Counted from the first letter of the stretch, positions 11,890 to 25,640 are shown. The stretch is DNA of 64,000 nt from Endotrypanum monterogeii (GCA_000333855.2 CM007319.1:324604-388603), one strand, 5' to 3'. A program made the numbers and translations. The notes: generated by a model from the sequence alone, not told the origin.

Positions 11890-11916
11890 TTATATATATA
11901 TATATATATATATATA
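11890..11916. repeat. (TA)n dinucleotide tract
   Basis: About 13 TA units, self-complementary and able to fold as a hairpin in RNA. Confidence 0.95.
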
Positions 11917-14900
11917 ATGAGAAGAGATGAGGAGAGCGCAGGATGGGGAGGGAGCGATTCAGTACAGATGTGATTTTTTTTATCATTCCCTTATGGTGTT
12001 ACCGGCTTGTGTTTGTTTCCGATTTGAGTTGCCTCCCTCCCCCGCCCCCTCCCCCCCCCCTTCCAGTGTGTGTATGTGTGTGTGTGTGTGTGTGTGTGTC
12101 TTTGTGTGCTTGATTTTTTGAGATCCCCTCTCCTCCTAAAAAAGGGGACAAGGAAGGCACTGGAAATCCGACGGGGGATAAACAGCTCCGCAGAGAGTGA
12201 GGGAGTGAGGGGTTACGCGCTGACGGGCGAAGGTTGGAAAGAAGAGGTGGATTCTACAATTAAAGCATATTGCCTTCTCTCCCCTCCCCCCTCCCCTCAT
12301 CTCCCCTCTTCTTTCCCTTGAACTCTTTCCTGTGATTTTTGTTTTCGGGCTTCTTTTATTTTTCGATTTGTTCAACGACTGCACTGACTTGTCTCTCTGG
12401 GTAATTCCTTCCAAGTACTCAAAAAAAACAAAAGGAACATTGTTACTCCTCGCCTCCCTCCCCACCCCCACACACACGCTCACACCTCACCACCACTGTC
12501 GCCACCACTTGGTGATCACCATGTATAACATTTACAACGGTGAAATAGATGATGAACGAAGTCAATGCGCACGATGCGAGGAACTCTCCACAATACGAAC
12601 TAGCGTCCTCACATTCTGCCTTGGATAACCTTCATCGTCTTCAAAAAAAAAAAAGAGAAACCGTACGAGTGGAGGGAGGGAGGGAGGAAGGGAACTGTAG
12701 GAGGGTCATTGCAAGAGACAGGAGAGAACTTGTCGCACGGGCTCGCTCTGTCTCCTCTTCCCCTCCCCTCCCTAACACAGACAAACGCTATCGATGCAGC
12801 GTGAAGCTGAGGAAGAAGATGTGCACGCATGTGTGTCCACAAATACATTCACGATCAAATTGTCTCCACTATAATTTCTCTTCCACCTCTTTTCTTTCTT
12901 TCTCAATCCCCCCTACAACTACTCCTGTTTCTGTCAACGCGCGCACATGTGATTCATTCTTGATGTCATGCACAACACCGCATCAACTCCGCCTCTCCCC
13001 CCATTTCGTCTCACTACTCCCAGTGAACTCAATAGAGATAGACGACGCATTTTTTTTTTCATCTTTTTATTTCTACCTGTCGCCCTTGCACACGCGTGTC
13101 GTCCCTGAAAAATTCTCCGTTTGATTCACATCTGTCACCTCCGTCTCGGTGCATTTGCGAGTGATTCATTCTCTCACATCCAAACCGAGCACACACACTG
13201 GGAAACAAAAAAAGAAGAATTGTGTTTGGGTACTCCATTACCTCTTTTCTCGAGTCAAGAACGTGAACAGTTTTGGCAATAAAAAAAAATTAAACAAAAC
13301 TGTTTCCCTCCAAGTCTCGCTTCGACCTACTCCTTCTCCCCCTAATCTCCTTTATTTCTCAGACTCATACAGCCCTCCCTCCTCCGAACCGACATCCACA
13401 CACACACAAACATATCTAGCTACGCATACCTAAGCACACACACACACCGCGTTGCCAGCTCGAGTGAGGGGGCGTGAAAAGCAAAATAAAAAAAGAAGGA
13501 AGGGAATTTTTTTTCTTCAACTATTGTGCGTGTGTTTTTTTGTGGATTTTTTTTCTCCGGCGCTCCCGCCTCAGTGTTTTCCCTTTTATTGTCCTTCGTT
13601 TTATTTTCTTTGCTTTTCTTTTTTTTCTTCATTGACTCCATTGTCCCGATTCTCGAACAACTAGACACGTGTGTGCACATATAACGTCACCGACGTACAT
13701 CCCCTCCCCTTTTTTTTTACGTCTTTCCCCCTCTTATTTGCCTCCTGTACGTTTATGTATTTATTCACTCGTCCAGTGTCTTAGTTTGTGTCCTCGTGCT
13801 ACGAGTGTTATCCCATCCACCAGCACCACTACCACCTCCGCATCTTCGCTTCACCACACCTTTTCTATTCGCTTCTCCTTCTCCCCCCCCCTTACTATTG
13901 CTACCATTCCCGTCTAGCTGCTTTGCACATACACGAGCGGAGAGCGTACGTGTACGTCGTGCACTCCCAACTCCCTCGCTTCGGACTGGGGATACAAGAA
14001 AGGTAAGGAAGAAGTTCAACAAACAACAAAAAAAGAGAAAATATAGAAACACATATTCTAAAAAGAGGTAACTATATATATATATATATATTCGCAAAAG
14101 GAAAAAAAAAAGACCCACAATAAAAAAAGGAAAAATAAGAAAAAGTAAAGTGAACAACGAAGCAGCGTGTGTGTTTTTGTATTCTCCAGCACTTCGTTCT
14201 GCCCCCTTGGCTCCTCCCCTCCTCCTCTCCCCCCCCCCAACCCTCAGGCTATCTCGTCTCTGACACACTTCCTCCTTACATTTGGCCATAATAAATATAA
14301 TCCCGCTCCTATTTGTGTGCAGTGTTGTGATTTCTTCTCTCCGTTTGTGTGTCGCCTTTATTCTCGGTCCTTAGTCTGCACTTCAAATATTGTCGCCAAC
14401 TGCCTCCCTCCCCCACACACACAGAGAGACAGACACGCACACTTTCTCCCCTTTTCTGAGTGTGAGTGTGTGTGTGTGTGTGTGTTTGTGAATTTGTATT
14501 AGAAGGCTGGAAAAAAAAAGAAGAAACAAGGGTACCTCAAAGTCGAGTCCTGAACTTTCGATTTTGGCACGCCGTACGATCTCTGGGACTCAAAAAAAAA
14601 ATTGTTTTTTAACCGGTCCCTCCTCCTTTTCGTATTGATTTAGGTTTTTGTTTATTTTCGTTCTTCTCTCCGTTTTTGATTCTGTGTGCGTTTGTGTCAT
14701 CGCTGTGACCTCTGCCAACTGTTTCACTTATTTTTTTTTTCATTTAATATTAATATTATTATTATTTGACACGCACCCACGCACACAGGAAGAGAGAGTG
14801 AGGGTGTGGGTGAGTGAGTATATGTATATAAAATATAAGAGAGACGTTTTTTTTTTTTGCTTACTCAGACTTTTCTGAAAACATCTGACTGATCCCAACT

Positions 14901-17094
14901 GAAAAAAAAAAAAGGCTTGCCTCCGCCCTCTCCTCGACGATTCCCAACACACAGCGACATACCTCTTGATAAGGATAGAAAGAAAAATTCAGAAAAAGAG
15001 AAGAAAGTCTCTGTCCCACAATACTTTACGTGTATAATCGTCAAGTTAATAAGGCAAAGCAAAAGAAAAAAAACACGGGAAGAGATTTCTGTATCGAAAA
15101 GGGAGGAACGGGGTCAGTAGCACAAATACCACCCCCACCTCCACTCAACGTAACGCACAAGTCAACAACGAAGGAGCATAAATAGATATATTCAGAGGCA
15201 GGGTTATAACAAACGAGAAAACACAAAGCTGAAGACCAGGAAAAGGGGCCTTACTCGCTACAAGTAGCCCCTCTTCTCGTGTGTTTATCACCTGTTTTTC
15301 GCTTCCTCTAGTTTTCCTCAAAGCTGCTTCCAAAGTGTGTTTGCCGGACTTGGTTTGAGCCCGTTTGTGACTGGTGTGCATCATACCCTCCCCTCGTCTA
15401 TTCACGTCTACGCCCACCTCGGTTGCTCCCTTGCTCACTCACCTCAACTGCTTCGTGTTGCTGGTCGACCTTCTGCGTGCGAAAAAAAAAATCTTCTTTT
15501 CAACTCGCACTATTTTTTTTTCCTTCTTATCTTTTACCTAGTGAAGTGCTTTTTTTTTTTTCTTCCCTCGTGAGAAGAGCATCCCGTTCTGTTTGCTTGC
15601 TCTTCATCCCCTCGTCCTTTTTTTTCTCTGTATCTTCTCTTACAAGTTAACACCCTGAACAGGTAAGTCGTGTCTGAGAAGAGGTTTTGATTCTTGTCTC
15701 CGGTTGTGTTTCCTTTTTTTCCCGCTTCTGTGCAACAAAAAGATATTATATATATATATACATACATAGTTGAGTTCTGGCTCGACTTGGGATTCGCGTT
15801 TAGTGCTCTTTAATTTTTTTGTTGTTGTTTGAGTGCGCGTTTCTGTCCGTGAATCTGTATTTTATAGTGTGTGGCGGCTCCTCCCTTTACGTTTTCTCCT
15901 GTTTCCATTCTTTACCGGACTCATACCCCCCCCCTCCCCTCCCCCTCCCCTCCCAGGTTTGCTTAGGTGTGTGTGTTTGTGTGTAAGTGACTTGAGGAAA
16001 ATCCTCACCAACCCCAACAGCGAGATCAGTCACATCGAATCAAGCAAAGCGTAACTCCATCGCCTTACCTGTGTGGGTATATCCTTCTGTAGCTCGCTCC
16101 TACTCACTCGCAACTACGTGCCACCTGAGTGTTTCTGTGCTTGTATTCCAGATCTTTTTGCCTTTGCTTTTCGTGTGTCTCTTGTCACTTGTACTACCTC
16201 AACGCTCACGCATTTTGTGTGAGAGCGAGTATTTTCTTTTGCCTTTTTGTGTGTGTGTAGCCCCACAAGGAGCACACATACGAACACATATACATCAATA
16301 TATATATATATATATACACACACACTATTTTAAAATCAAATAAAAGAGCGTCCTCTCAGTATTTTTTTCCCCCTTTACGTTATTTTTTTTTTTCGTTGTT
16401 TGCTTTTCTTCGCGTGTTTGGATTTTTCTTTTGGTTTACTTAGTCTCCTCCCTTGCGTCTGTTCATAAGTGTCCTTGTATTGCCGCCCTCCCCGCCTGAC
16501 GTTCCCCTCCCCCCTCTCCCTCCCTGTGTAGTCCTCTTTCCCTTTTTTTTTCTGAACGAGTTCATCCTCTTCCTGATTTTTTTTATATATTATCTTTTTT
16601 CTCCTATTTGACCTGTTTTCCCTTTTTTTCCCCGTCCTCTTTCGTGCTCACTCCCACCCCCCCCCCCTTTCCCCCCATTCCCTTCCACCCTCTTGTATAC
16701 GCCGCACGACCTCAACCATTCGGTCTCCCTCCATCCATCATTTCCTCCCTTTATTTCGGTCAATCTGGCACCGCCCACACACACATATATATATATATAT
16801 ATATACATACATATATATATACCCAGGGGGGGAAAGAAAATCTGAACCGATATTTTTTCTACAAGTGGAAACTAATTTTTTTTTTTTTATCTGACCCAAA
16901 CCCTAGAATCAAGAAAAAAAAAACAAAAGGTCTACCTCCCCTAGTGTATCGATTACGAATCTGTGAACCTCCTTATTTTGTGTGTGTGTGTATTGGGGCG
17001 TGTTCTCCTTTTTCTATTTGTGATTCTTTTGTTTTCTCTTTCTTTTCTCCCTCCCATCTATTCATCGGGTATAAATAAATATATATATATATAT

Positions 17095-18651
17095 ATGTCC
17101 TCCTTGAACAACGCCAACCCGATGATAGCCGCCGCTGCTGATGCGACTAATTCCTCATTTGTTTTACCAGCGACATCACAAGGCTCCTCTGTGAACTTGA
17201 ACTTCGAAGGCTTCTCAGCGGATCTTTCCGAAACTCACTGCCGCGCAATGTTGGAGCAACTTGTTCGAGACGCAGTCAGTCATTCTGATAAACCACCCCT
17301 CCGCCACAGCAGCACAGTCCAGTCCTCTACCATGAACGAGGTACACACAAGTGCATCCTTGACAGAACAGCAGAATGATGTTTCTAGCTCCGGAAACAGT
17401 CGCAGTGACAGTCTCACGCACGCCAACTGGATCACCGCCACGTCATCAGCCGGTCAGCAGCTATGGCAGTATGGCGCCAGCGAACGCTCGCCAGGCTGCA
17501 CCACCATCGCATCGATCGGCTATCTAGAAACAGATGTGTCTCCGTCGTGGCAGTCGCTCTCAAATCAAGAATCTCAGTTCACCGCACCCGCCTCTCCTTC
17601 TGGCGTGGTCCCAGACAGCACAGCCCCAAAGACCGGTGAGGGTGATTCCAGCGGCTCCCACAAGAACACACCTGTAAGGTCGGCAACAACAACTGCCGAC
17701 TCCGTGCTGACCAGCAACGCGAGCTCACACTACAAGACAAAGAGGTGTCGTCATTTTGATCAGTCCGGTTGGTGCCCTTACCAGCACCGCTGTGTTTTTG
17801 CTCACGGTGACCGCGAGTTCGCTCTTAACACGGCACAAAAAGGCACTGTAAGCGGGGGGAAAGTCGATGACAGCAGCCCAACAGCCTCCCAGCTCGTGCG
17901 CGAGCACATTGAGCGGAATGTTCGGCAACTGGTCGAGGAGTATGAACAGGCTGTGGCGGAGGCAAGCGGCAAGGCTGCCGTGAAGGACAACAGCGCTGGT
18001 GACCCCCCCGCTCTCCACGGCCCCCGAGGCGCACAGAGAAGCACCACTACCGAGGCTCCAGCAGTGAGCATCGTGAGAAGTCTACCGCACACCCAGCCCC
18101 CTCCTCCTCTCTCGACCGCTGCCCCAAATCACCTCCCATCGAATATGCACCTCCTCACGGCTACCCCGCTGGCACATCCGGCCATGGTGACGATGAATGG
18201 CACATCCAACCCGATGGCGCAGTTTCAGGTCTCGCATCCTCAGAGCTCTCAGCAGTACCACACACACCGACGGTCATTTCCCATGCTGAATCATCACCCC
18301 CTTCTCATCGCCTCGATGAATGGACCCCCCACTGGATCAACGTTGTCCATGATGTCGCCAAACCAATCCTCAGCGCCTGTCTCGCAGCCCTTCAGCACCC
18401 CTCCTTCGTATCAGCAACAGCAGCAGCGGCCGATGCTGTTCACGATGCCGTCTGGTGCGGTTGGTGTGCTCCAGATGCATCCACACCAGCAACAACTCCG
18501 GCAGCAGCAGCAGATCTACTTGGTGGAAACACCCTACTACAATGTAATGGCCGCAAATGGCGGAAACACTGTGATGCCGGTGGCCCCTGCTGGGTACACA
18601 AGTGTTCCCGCTGGTTCCATCAACAATATGTTAACTACTCGCCTCGTCTGA
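17095..18651 (+). CDS. CCCH-type zinc-finger protein
   Basis: 518 residues from the ATG at 17095. A single CCCH finger, C218-x8-C227-x5-C233-x3-H237, lies in 'YKTKRCRHFDQSGWCPY' followed by 'CVFAHG'. The 'YKTK' lead-in is typical of RNA-binding TTP-like fingers. The N-terminal 200 residues are Ser/Thr-rich; the C-terminal half is rich in Pro, Gln, His and Met, with short poly-Gln runs. In trypanosomatids such proteins regulate mRNA stability or translation. A start at 16963 would add 44 hydrophobic residues encoded by T-rich and TA-repeat UTR sequence, so it is rejected. The chosen ATG is the last three bases of a TA repeat. A second CCCH gene with a very similar finger lies 8 kb downstream. 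I see no H-x-P-Y MKT1-binding motif here. The target RNA is unknown. Confidence 0.85.
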   Translation: MSSLNNANPMIAAAADATNSSFVLPATSQGSSVNLNFEGFSADLSETHCRAMLEQLVRDAVSHSDKPPLRHSSTVQSSTMNEVHTSASLTEQQNDVSSSGNSRSDSLTHANWITATSSAGQQLWQYGASERSPGCTTIASIGYLETDVSPSWQSLSNQESQFTAPASPSGVVPDSTAPKTGEGDSSGSHKNTPVRSATTTADSVLTSNASSHYKTKRCRHFDQSGWCPYQHRCVFAHGDREFALNTAQKGTVSGGKVDDSSPTASQLVREHIERNVRQLVEEYEQAVAEASGKAAVKDNSAGDPPALHGPRGAQRSTTTEAPAVSIVRSLPHTQPPPPLSTAAPNHLPSNMHLLTATPLAHPAMVTMNGTSNPMAQFQVSHPQSSQQYHTHRRSFPMLNHHPLLIASMNGPPTGSTLSMMSPNQSSAPVSQPFSTPPSYQQQQQRPMLFTMPSGAVGVLQMHPHQQQLRQQQQIYLVETPYYNVMAANGGNTVMPVAPAGYTSVPAGSINNMLTTRLV

Positions 18652-19417
18652 CACCCGAAATTGGACGAGGTAGCGAAGGATGGAGCAGATAGCTTTCGAA
18701 GAAGCTTTGTTAACGGCTACACCAAGACAGAAACAAAAAGAGTAACATCATAAGGAAAGCGAAGTCGAGCGCAGGGTGACGAGGGGGGTGATCAAGGGAT
18801 TCCTTCCACCACCCTTCTCGTTCATCATCCTCTTGTGTGTCGACTCGTCGTCGTCGTCGTCGTCGCTTACTTGTTTTCCTTTCCCTTTTTTTTTTTTTGT
18901 TGCTCCACGTCGTGGACGCTCCGCCGCCTCCCCCCTCCCTCCCCTCCCCCCCCTTCCCTGACCACCGCTCCGCTTTACACTTTACATCTTTTTAAACTAT
19001 TTTGCTCTTACACAGATTTCCTTTCTTTTCCTGCATGGAAACAGCGTCTCTTATGACCTGTTATGTGTGTGGATGAGGGGCAGAGGTGAGCTTGTTGCGC
19101 TACCATATCTCCCCCTTCCCCCCCCCTCCCTCGTTGTAGTGAATTTATCATATTTTTTTTCTGTTTTTTTTTTTCTTTGTCTTCCTCATACCACCCCTCC
19201 TCGCCTCGTTTATCGCCCAGGCACACACGCACGCACGCCTCCCCCTCACACTCTGCATGCGACCATTAATCCGCGTATCAGTTGAAATAAAAGAGGGAAA
19301 AGGCGGGGAGGGGGGAGGAGGCAGAAGAGTACAACATGAGTTATGATACAATAAATGATCGATATATATATATATATATTATAGTATATATTATATATAT
19401 AATATATAATAGTATAT

Positions 19418-19523
19418 ATTATATATATAATATAATATATAATATGTTCACAAAGACACACAGCGTATTACTCCTTCGATGCCAAAGGGTCCTTAATAAC
19501 AAACGAGTGGAGAAAGAGAAGAA
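19418..19523. repeat. Left copy of a 106-bp exact duplication at an assembly gap
   Basis: These 106 bases are repeated exactly at 19673-19778, an offset of 255. The left copy ends at the N run, while the right copy continues into unique sequence. This is best explained as an unmerged contig end, not a biological duplication. Confidence 0.85.
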
Positions 19524-19553
19524 NNNNNNNNNNNNNNNNNNNNNNNNNNNNNN
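19524..19553. other. Assembly gap (30 N)
   Basis: A run of 30 N inside AT-rich repeat sequence, flanked by two copies of the same 106 bases. Confidence 0.95.
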
Positions 19554-19577
19554 ATATATTATAGTATAGTATTATAT

Positions 19578-19650
19578 ATTATAGTATATATTATATATTA
19601 TAGTATATATTATATATTATAGTATATATTATATATTATAGTATATATAT
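19578..19650. repeat. 19-bp AT-only tandem repeat
   Basis: Three full copies plus a partial copy of ATTATAGTATATATTATAT, starting at 19578, 19597, 19616 and 19635. It is part of a longer AT-only tract from about 19554 to 19700. Confidence 0.85.
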
Positions 19651-19672
19651 TATATACAATATTATATACAAT

Positions 19673-19778
19673 ATTATATATATAATATAATATATAATAT
19701 GTTCACAAAGACACACAGCGTATTACTCCTTCGATGCCAAAGGGTCCTTAATAACAAACGAGTGGAGAAAGAGAAGAA
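19673..19778. repeat. Right copy of the 106-bp duplication
   Basis: Identical to 19418-19523. It continues into a TG tract and unique sequence, so it probably represents the true locus. Confidence 0.85.
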
Positions 19779-22666
19779 ATACGAAAATAATGTGTGTGTG
19801 TGTGTGTGTATGTGGGTGATGTTACACTGCTGTTGCTTTGAGGCCTCGAATGTACCGAAAGAGCAGTTCAGGCGGAGGCAAAGAGAGGGGACGCACACGC
19901 ATGCATCCTCAACACCTCTGGAAATATATTTATATTTATTTATATATGTGTAGCTACGCCACGATCCTTCAAGACAAAATCATCTCTGACTGTGAATCAG
20001 ATCGCTGCAAAGAGTACTGGGCTGAGCTGTATGCCTCGCCTACGTCAGTCGTGGCTGTGCTTCTACCGGAATGTAAAATGAGAGGCTTTTGGTAGAGCAT
20101 GAGCCGGAGGAGAAAAAAGGGTTTGGGGGCAGGTCGAAGGTGCCTACCGTGGCTCCAGGACACGCGGCATTGTGAGGAGGGGGAGAGAGTGAGCCTATTC
20201 GGTTGGCCCAACTACATATTTTATCCGCCAGAAACGGAGACGTCTCTGTGTGTGTGTGCGGGGTTGGAAGGAGGGTGATTCTCTGACGCAACACAAGTAG
20301 TGCAGATCCACCCTCTTTTTGAGCAGCAATTTTCGTTGGCAAAGATGTGGAGCGTTTCAGGCGAAAAAGATGGAACAATTTTTACAAAAGAAACGTATTG
20401 TCCTCGATGTTTTTTTTTCATATTCCCTCAACCCCCCGCAGTCGTTTTGTTTCTTGCTGATGCTGATGTTTTTTTTTGGGGGGGGGAGGGGGTCTTTCCT
20501 CAAACATTTTTCCCATTTATCCCTTTGGGTTTTCTGTTCCTGAACCCTGCCACCCCACCTCTCTACCTCGCCGTATACCACTACTCGTCTGCTCGGGGAA
20601 AACTGCTGCCCAGACATCTGATAAATGGATTTCTCACTGTATGTATATGTATATATATATATATATATATATGTATATGTTTGTGTCTGGTGTGTGTTTT
20701 AAACCTTTGCATGTGTGCAGATGGCCACGGTTCGTACACTCGTTTCGTTTTTGGCTTCGTTTAGTATTGATGGTTTTGTTTTTGTTGACTGCTGAGTATC
20801 ACACCATCTCTTCCTAGCTCGGCCGGTCTCCTCCCCCTACACGAGCATTTGTCCTATCCCTGTTTTTTTTATTTTTTTATTTATTTTCTTCTGCACATCA
20901 GTGTTTGACGCTTTTTCCCTTCGCTTAAGTTTATTTTACTAGCTGTGTACCTCTCTCCCTTGTCTGTCTGTCTGTCTGTGTTGTCCCCTCGCCCTGTATG
21001 TGTGTTTGTATGTCTCTCACATTTCATTTCACGTTTCTATTTCATTTTGCACGTTCGATATCGGGGGTTCTCCCCACCCACCCCCTCTTCCCCTTTGCTT
21101 TATATCCCCCCCTTTTTTCCTCTGAGTCAGACTAGCCTCGTCAGCAAACAAGAGAGGGTCCTTACACACGACGCATCCTCTGCCGAGACCAACGGCAGCA
21201 AAAAAAGGAGGAAGAGAGGGTGCAGGGCGAATCTTCCCCCCCTCCTCCTCCTGACTAGCCCATTCCCCATCACCCCCTCGCCCCCCCCCTCCTGGCGAGG
21301 TAACAGTGCACTGTCCATGTTCTCGATACTCGTCATTTCCGTTTTTTTGTCTATGAATGTTTCGGGGCTCAAAAGTACATATATATATATATATACAGAT
21401 CGATATATATTGTTATTGGATGCCCCCTTGTTGCTTTTTTTTTTTGCGTTCACGGGAAAATGAAAAAGGGGGCTGCCTATAGGCTGCTGTGATCTTCCAA
21501 ATGACTCTGGAGCTCCCGCGTGTATATCTCTGATACCTTCCCCTTAGAATGTTTGGACTTCTCCCTCATTCTGTGTGTGTGTGTCGGTGTCTTAGTCTTT
21601 GCCACTCTTGACGGCACATTCCTTAAGCGCGCGTGTCCTGTACGGACGTCTTCCCTTACTACCCCTTTTTTTCTGTCGGGGGATATTTTTATATCTACAA
21701 ATAATCCTCGGTCTTTCCTCTCTGGTATTTTGTTTTTTTATGTCTTTTCCATTGTATCGGTTCCATCGTTGGAGTCTGTTCATAACTATTAAATGGCTCT
21801 ACATCAAACCCATTACTATTATTATTACTTTTCTTATTTTTATTACGTTCGCTGTTGATGTTATTTTTGTCATAAATTTTGAAAGTTTATCTTCTTTTTT
21901 TTTTCATTTCTCATCTCCGCCCCCCCCTTTCCCTTTTTTTTTTCATGATCCCGGATTACCTCTTGCTTTCTGCTAGTATGACGGGTGAGCGGACAGGGAG
22001 AAGTTAAAGAAGCGGTGTGTCTGCATGGGTATGCGTGTGCACCTTCTCGCACCTGCTCTCGGATGATACACCCCACCGCCCCTGCCCTTCGACTCTCATA
22101 ATGACCACTCCCTTTTATTTTTCCTTCCATTGTTCCCTTTGACGTACGTGCACCTCTCTCTCTACATGCTCGCATCAGGCAGGTGAGAAAGCGGGAAAAA
22201 AAAGATTCTTTTTTCAAAGGGAATTCAATCCCTTCTTTTCAATTATGTTTCCCTCTTTCTCCATTGTAGCCTCCTCCCATCCCTTCAAACGCTTGCGCCG
22301 TTTTCAGCTACCACCAACACCTCCTCTTCTCCTTTCCACACACACACACACACACACACTGTTAACTGCTGGAACGCAAAACCATTACTTGGGTGCCTAT
22401 CTACGATTTACTTTTCCCCTATTTTTTTTATTTTTTTCCACTCTACGTTCGACTCACCATTTTATTTCTAACGGTCGCAATGATTTCCTTGAAGAAGAAC
22501 AAAGACGAGCGCCCTAACCACACCGGAAGACTCACGCACTGACTCAATTCGGGACTCACTCCCTCTTGGTGTGTATGTTTTTTTTTGTTTGTTTGTTTCT
22601 TGGTAAGTGAATGCTGTGACGTACACGAAACCTTCCCAGGCTCGGCCTCCTCTTCATGTAAATCGG

Positions 22667-22698
<32 letters not shown>

Positions 22699-23191
22699 TC
22701 AATTCGGCATTTCTATTCTACGTCAACAGATTCTTTTGCTGCACCAATGACTACTGAAATACCCTCTTCGGCTCGTGTTCACGCGCAGAGGAACGCCTAC
22801 CCAGACGCAAAGCATAGACACGAGCATCTACACTTGTTGGCATGCACATGAAACTCTCCCTCGCCCCTTTTTTTTTTCGCCCTCCCCTCCTCTGCCCCCT
22901 CCCTCCCACACACACACACACATGCGTCTACGTATGCGTGTGTGCGCGGGTGGCTTGGAAAAGCACTACTCGTACGCACTCTTGTAGTGGATCAGGCTTG
23001 CAAGGTGTAAAAAAGCCCTACGTTTGGTGCCTCCCGTGGTTTTTTTTTCCTCGAGAGACACGCATTACAAGTGAGTGGGCGGTGCTTCCTTGCATTGGAG
23101 CCCATATAAACTTATGTATGATGGTGGTGGTGACTGGAGGCAGTGGTGGTTTTGGATTCCCCTCTGTTGTCTTCGTTCCCCCCTCAGGTGT

Positions 23192-23194
<3 letters not shown>

Positions 23195-23228
<34 letters not shown>
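23195..23228. repeat. (TA)n dinucleotide tract
   Basis: About 17 uninterrupted TA units, the longest simple TA run in this spacer. Confidence 0.95.
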
Positions 23229-23231
<3 letters not shown>

Positions 23232-25640
23232 GAATGTGGAACTCGGCGTAACCGTTTCGTTGGCTGCAGTCATACTTCTGTGGCTCTGTGTGTATTACTC
23301 TTCGTGTTGCCATCCGCTCTGTCTGGGCAAGTGCGCGCCCCTCTTTCTTCCTTCCTTCCTTTCGGCGACTGATAGGAGTGGCTACGCTGCGGTGAGGCGT
23401 GCCCCCCACCCCCACCTCATCAAATCTTCTTCCTCCTCTCTCTCTCCCCCCCCCCTTCCCCAATACCCTGATTTGCTTCGATGGACGGGATGTAGTTGTG
23501 ACTGGTCGCTTTTATTTGTTTTCTTTTGGCTCGGCCACAGTATCTCTCCCCCCATCTTCAGTATTTTTCCCCACCACCACTACCCATCTCGTTCGTGTCT
23601 ATCTGTTTCGTGCCTCCCGCCCTTGGTGCGTGGGACCATGCGGAAGGCTTAGTGGCACAGCCCATGTGACTTGAGCCTCTGTCAGTGGGAGAGAAAACCA
23701 AATGCTGCAGATGCACTTGTTCACAAAAGCCGCTCGCGGTGGCACTTGATAAGTTTTTTTTTTATTTAGGGTGACAAATGTATCTGAGGAGCAGCTATTT
23801 GCGGCTTGCCCCTTGCCGATCGCTTTTTTTCCCTCCAGCCTGGATCAAACGAAAAAGAAGTGGTGCCGTAACGCGGTGAGTGGATTAAGATGCATGTCCC
23901 AGAGGAAGGTGAGGATGGTAACTATATGGTCTCGTCCTCCCCAATCTGCGTACATTTCTCATACCATTATTCGGCCCATCCCCCCCCCTGCAACCCTCAC
24001 TGAACTCGCATCACTCAGAGTTGATCCTTCCTTTCGTGTTTCTTTTTTTTTTTGCTGTTCAGTGATGTGTTTGTGTGTGTGTGTGTGTGTTTTGTTCATC
24101 GACCGTGTTTTGCCTCGCGGTCGTTGAGGAGGGTATACGCACAGATGCGCGTAGGCGCATGCACTGTAAATAAATATGGGTAAATATATATTTAGATGTA
24201 TATGTATGCGCATATATATGTTGTGTGTGTTTGGTTGTTTTTTCGCTTACTTGCCCGACTCTCTCCCGATCACCACATCCCAGCCCCCCCCCCCCACATT
24301 CCCCCAACGTATCGTTCCTCGATCTGGAAGGGCACGTAGCTCCACATCTCTTTTTTATTTATTTTATCGAGTGAGAAAAGGAGGCAAAAAGGAAAAGCGG
24401 GTGGGGAGGGGGGGTTACACTGCCGTGCACACAGTGAAACATCAAGACCTCACGATGTGTTCCGTTTGTTATCTGGAGCCTTTGCTGAGTGGGGTTATTT
24501 ACACATGTGCATAGATAAAGATAAATAACTGTACATATATATATATATATATATACATGTGTGTGTGTGTGTTCTGTGTATATTTTCTATCTAGAATGAA
24601 CAACAAGAAGCTTGTCATCTCCTCACCCCCCCCCATATATATATATATATCTGTACTTCCTTCATGTTCATCACCCCGTACTCCTACCCCGTTCTTCAAT
24701 CTCATCTCAGGTGTTGTTTGAGACCTTTATGTTTTTCCTCCTGAATTCTTGTGCTCAGGCTTTTGGTAGGTGCACTCGAATACACCATCCACTGACAGAG
24801 ACCCGCCAACTCAAGCACCAACGCCGGTGAGGTAGGTACACGGGAAAGGGGGGGGTGCACGGACATACGAGATAGTCAAGGTAGTCGCGGAATAAATAAG
24901 TATACATATATCTTGATATATCTTTTTCTTCTTTGTTCAAGAAGATCGAGTCAGTGAAATAATAATAGTAATAATGAAAAAAAGGAAGACCCATTTGGGG
25001 GCAATATCTCTGCAAGGCCATTCAGGTGGTTTGCACGCACAAACACTCAACGAGTCGAGGATACAAACGAGTACTCATTGTATATTCTGGAGAAGAACAT
25101 CGCGTTTGACAGTCCGATTGCTAACGACTAACACACCATCCCTCTACTCACTCTCCCTTCTTCCCACCACCATTCTTGCTGAGTATGAAGACGACACAAC
25201 ACGTTCCCGGATTTAAAAAGGCTCATATGCGTGTGTATTCTCTCTTTATACATACCCTTGCCCATCTCTTTTGTTGGATTCCTCTACGGTTTTTATCAAG
25301 TGGACAACGGTGTGCGGAAATAAAATAAAATAAAAAGGAACAAGTATGGGCATGCTTGCTCCCTCCTTCAGATGAGCGCGGACGAGGTACTCTTTCTCCC
25401 CGAGTCGCTCCCTTTTCTTTAGTTTCTCTGCTATGTTCACCCCTCAGAGTTTACCCAGCTATTCCTTTGATAGTGAGCACTCCTCCCCCTCCCCTCCCCT
25501 CCCCTCCCCTCAGGGCACCAGTAACACACAGAGACGTGTATGTATGCCCTGTCGCAGGAACTAGACACACTTTTTTCTTTTATCGTCTGCCTACAATATC
25601 AGCGCTGCGGCTGCGATGCAAGCGTAACGTGCGGCTCACC

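Larger units (their letters stand above)
9582..17094. other. 7.5 kb spacer without recognisable genes
   Basis: No open frame here has coding character. They read through homopolymers and dinucleotide tracts and give runs of Phe, Leu, Cys-Val or Tyr-Ile. The sequence is rich in poly-T, poly-C, (TG)n and (TA)n. It probably comprises the CK1.2 3' UTR, a polyadenylation region and the long 5' region of the zinc-finger gene. Degenerate retroposons or non-coding RNAs cannot be excluded by eye. Confidence 0.55.

Noticed and set aside
16963..17094. A 44-residue hydrophobic N-terminal extension of the CCCH protein that looks like a signal anchor
   Set aside because: It is translated T-rich and TA-repeat spacer sequence, and the finger protein is expected to be cytosolic or nuclear.
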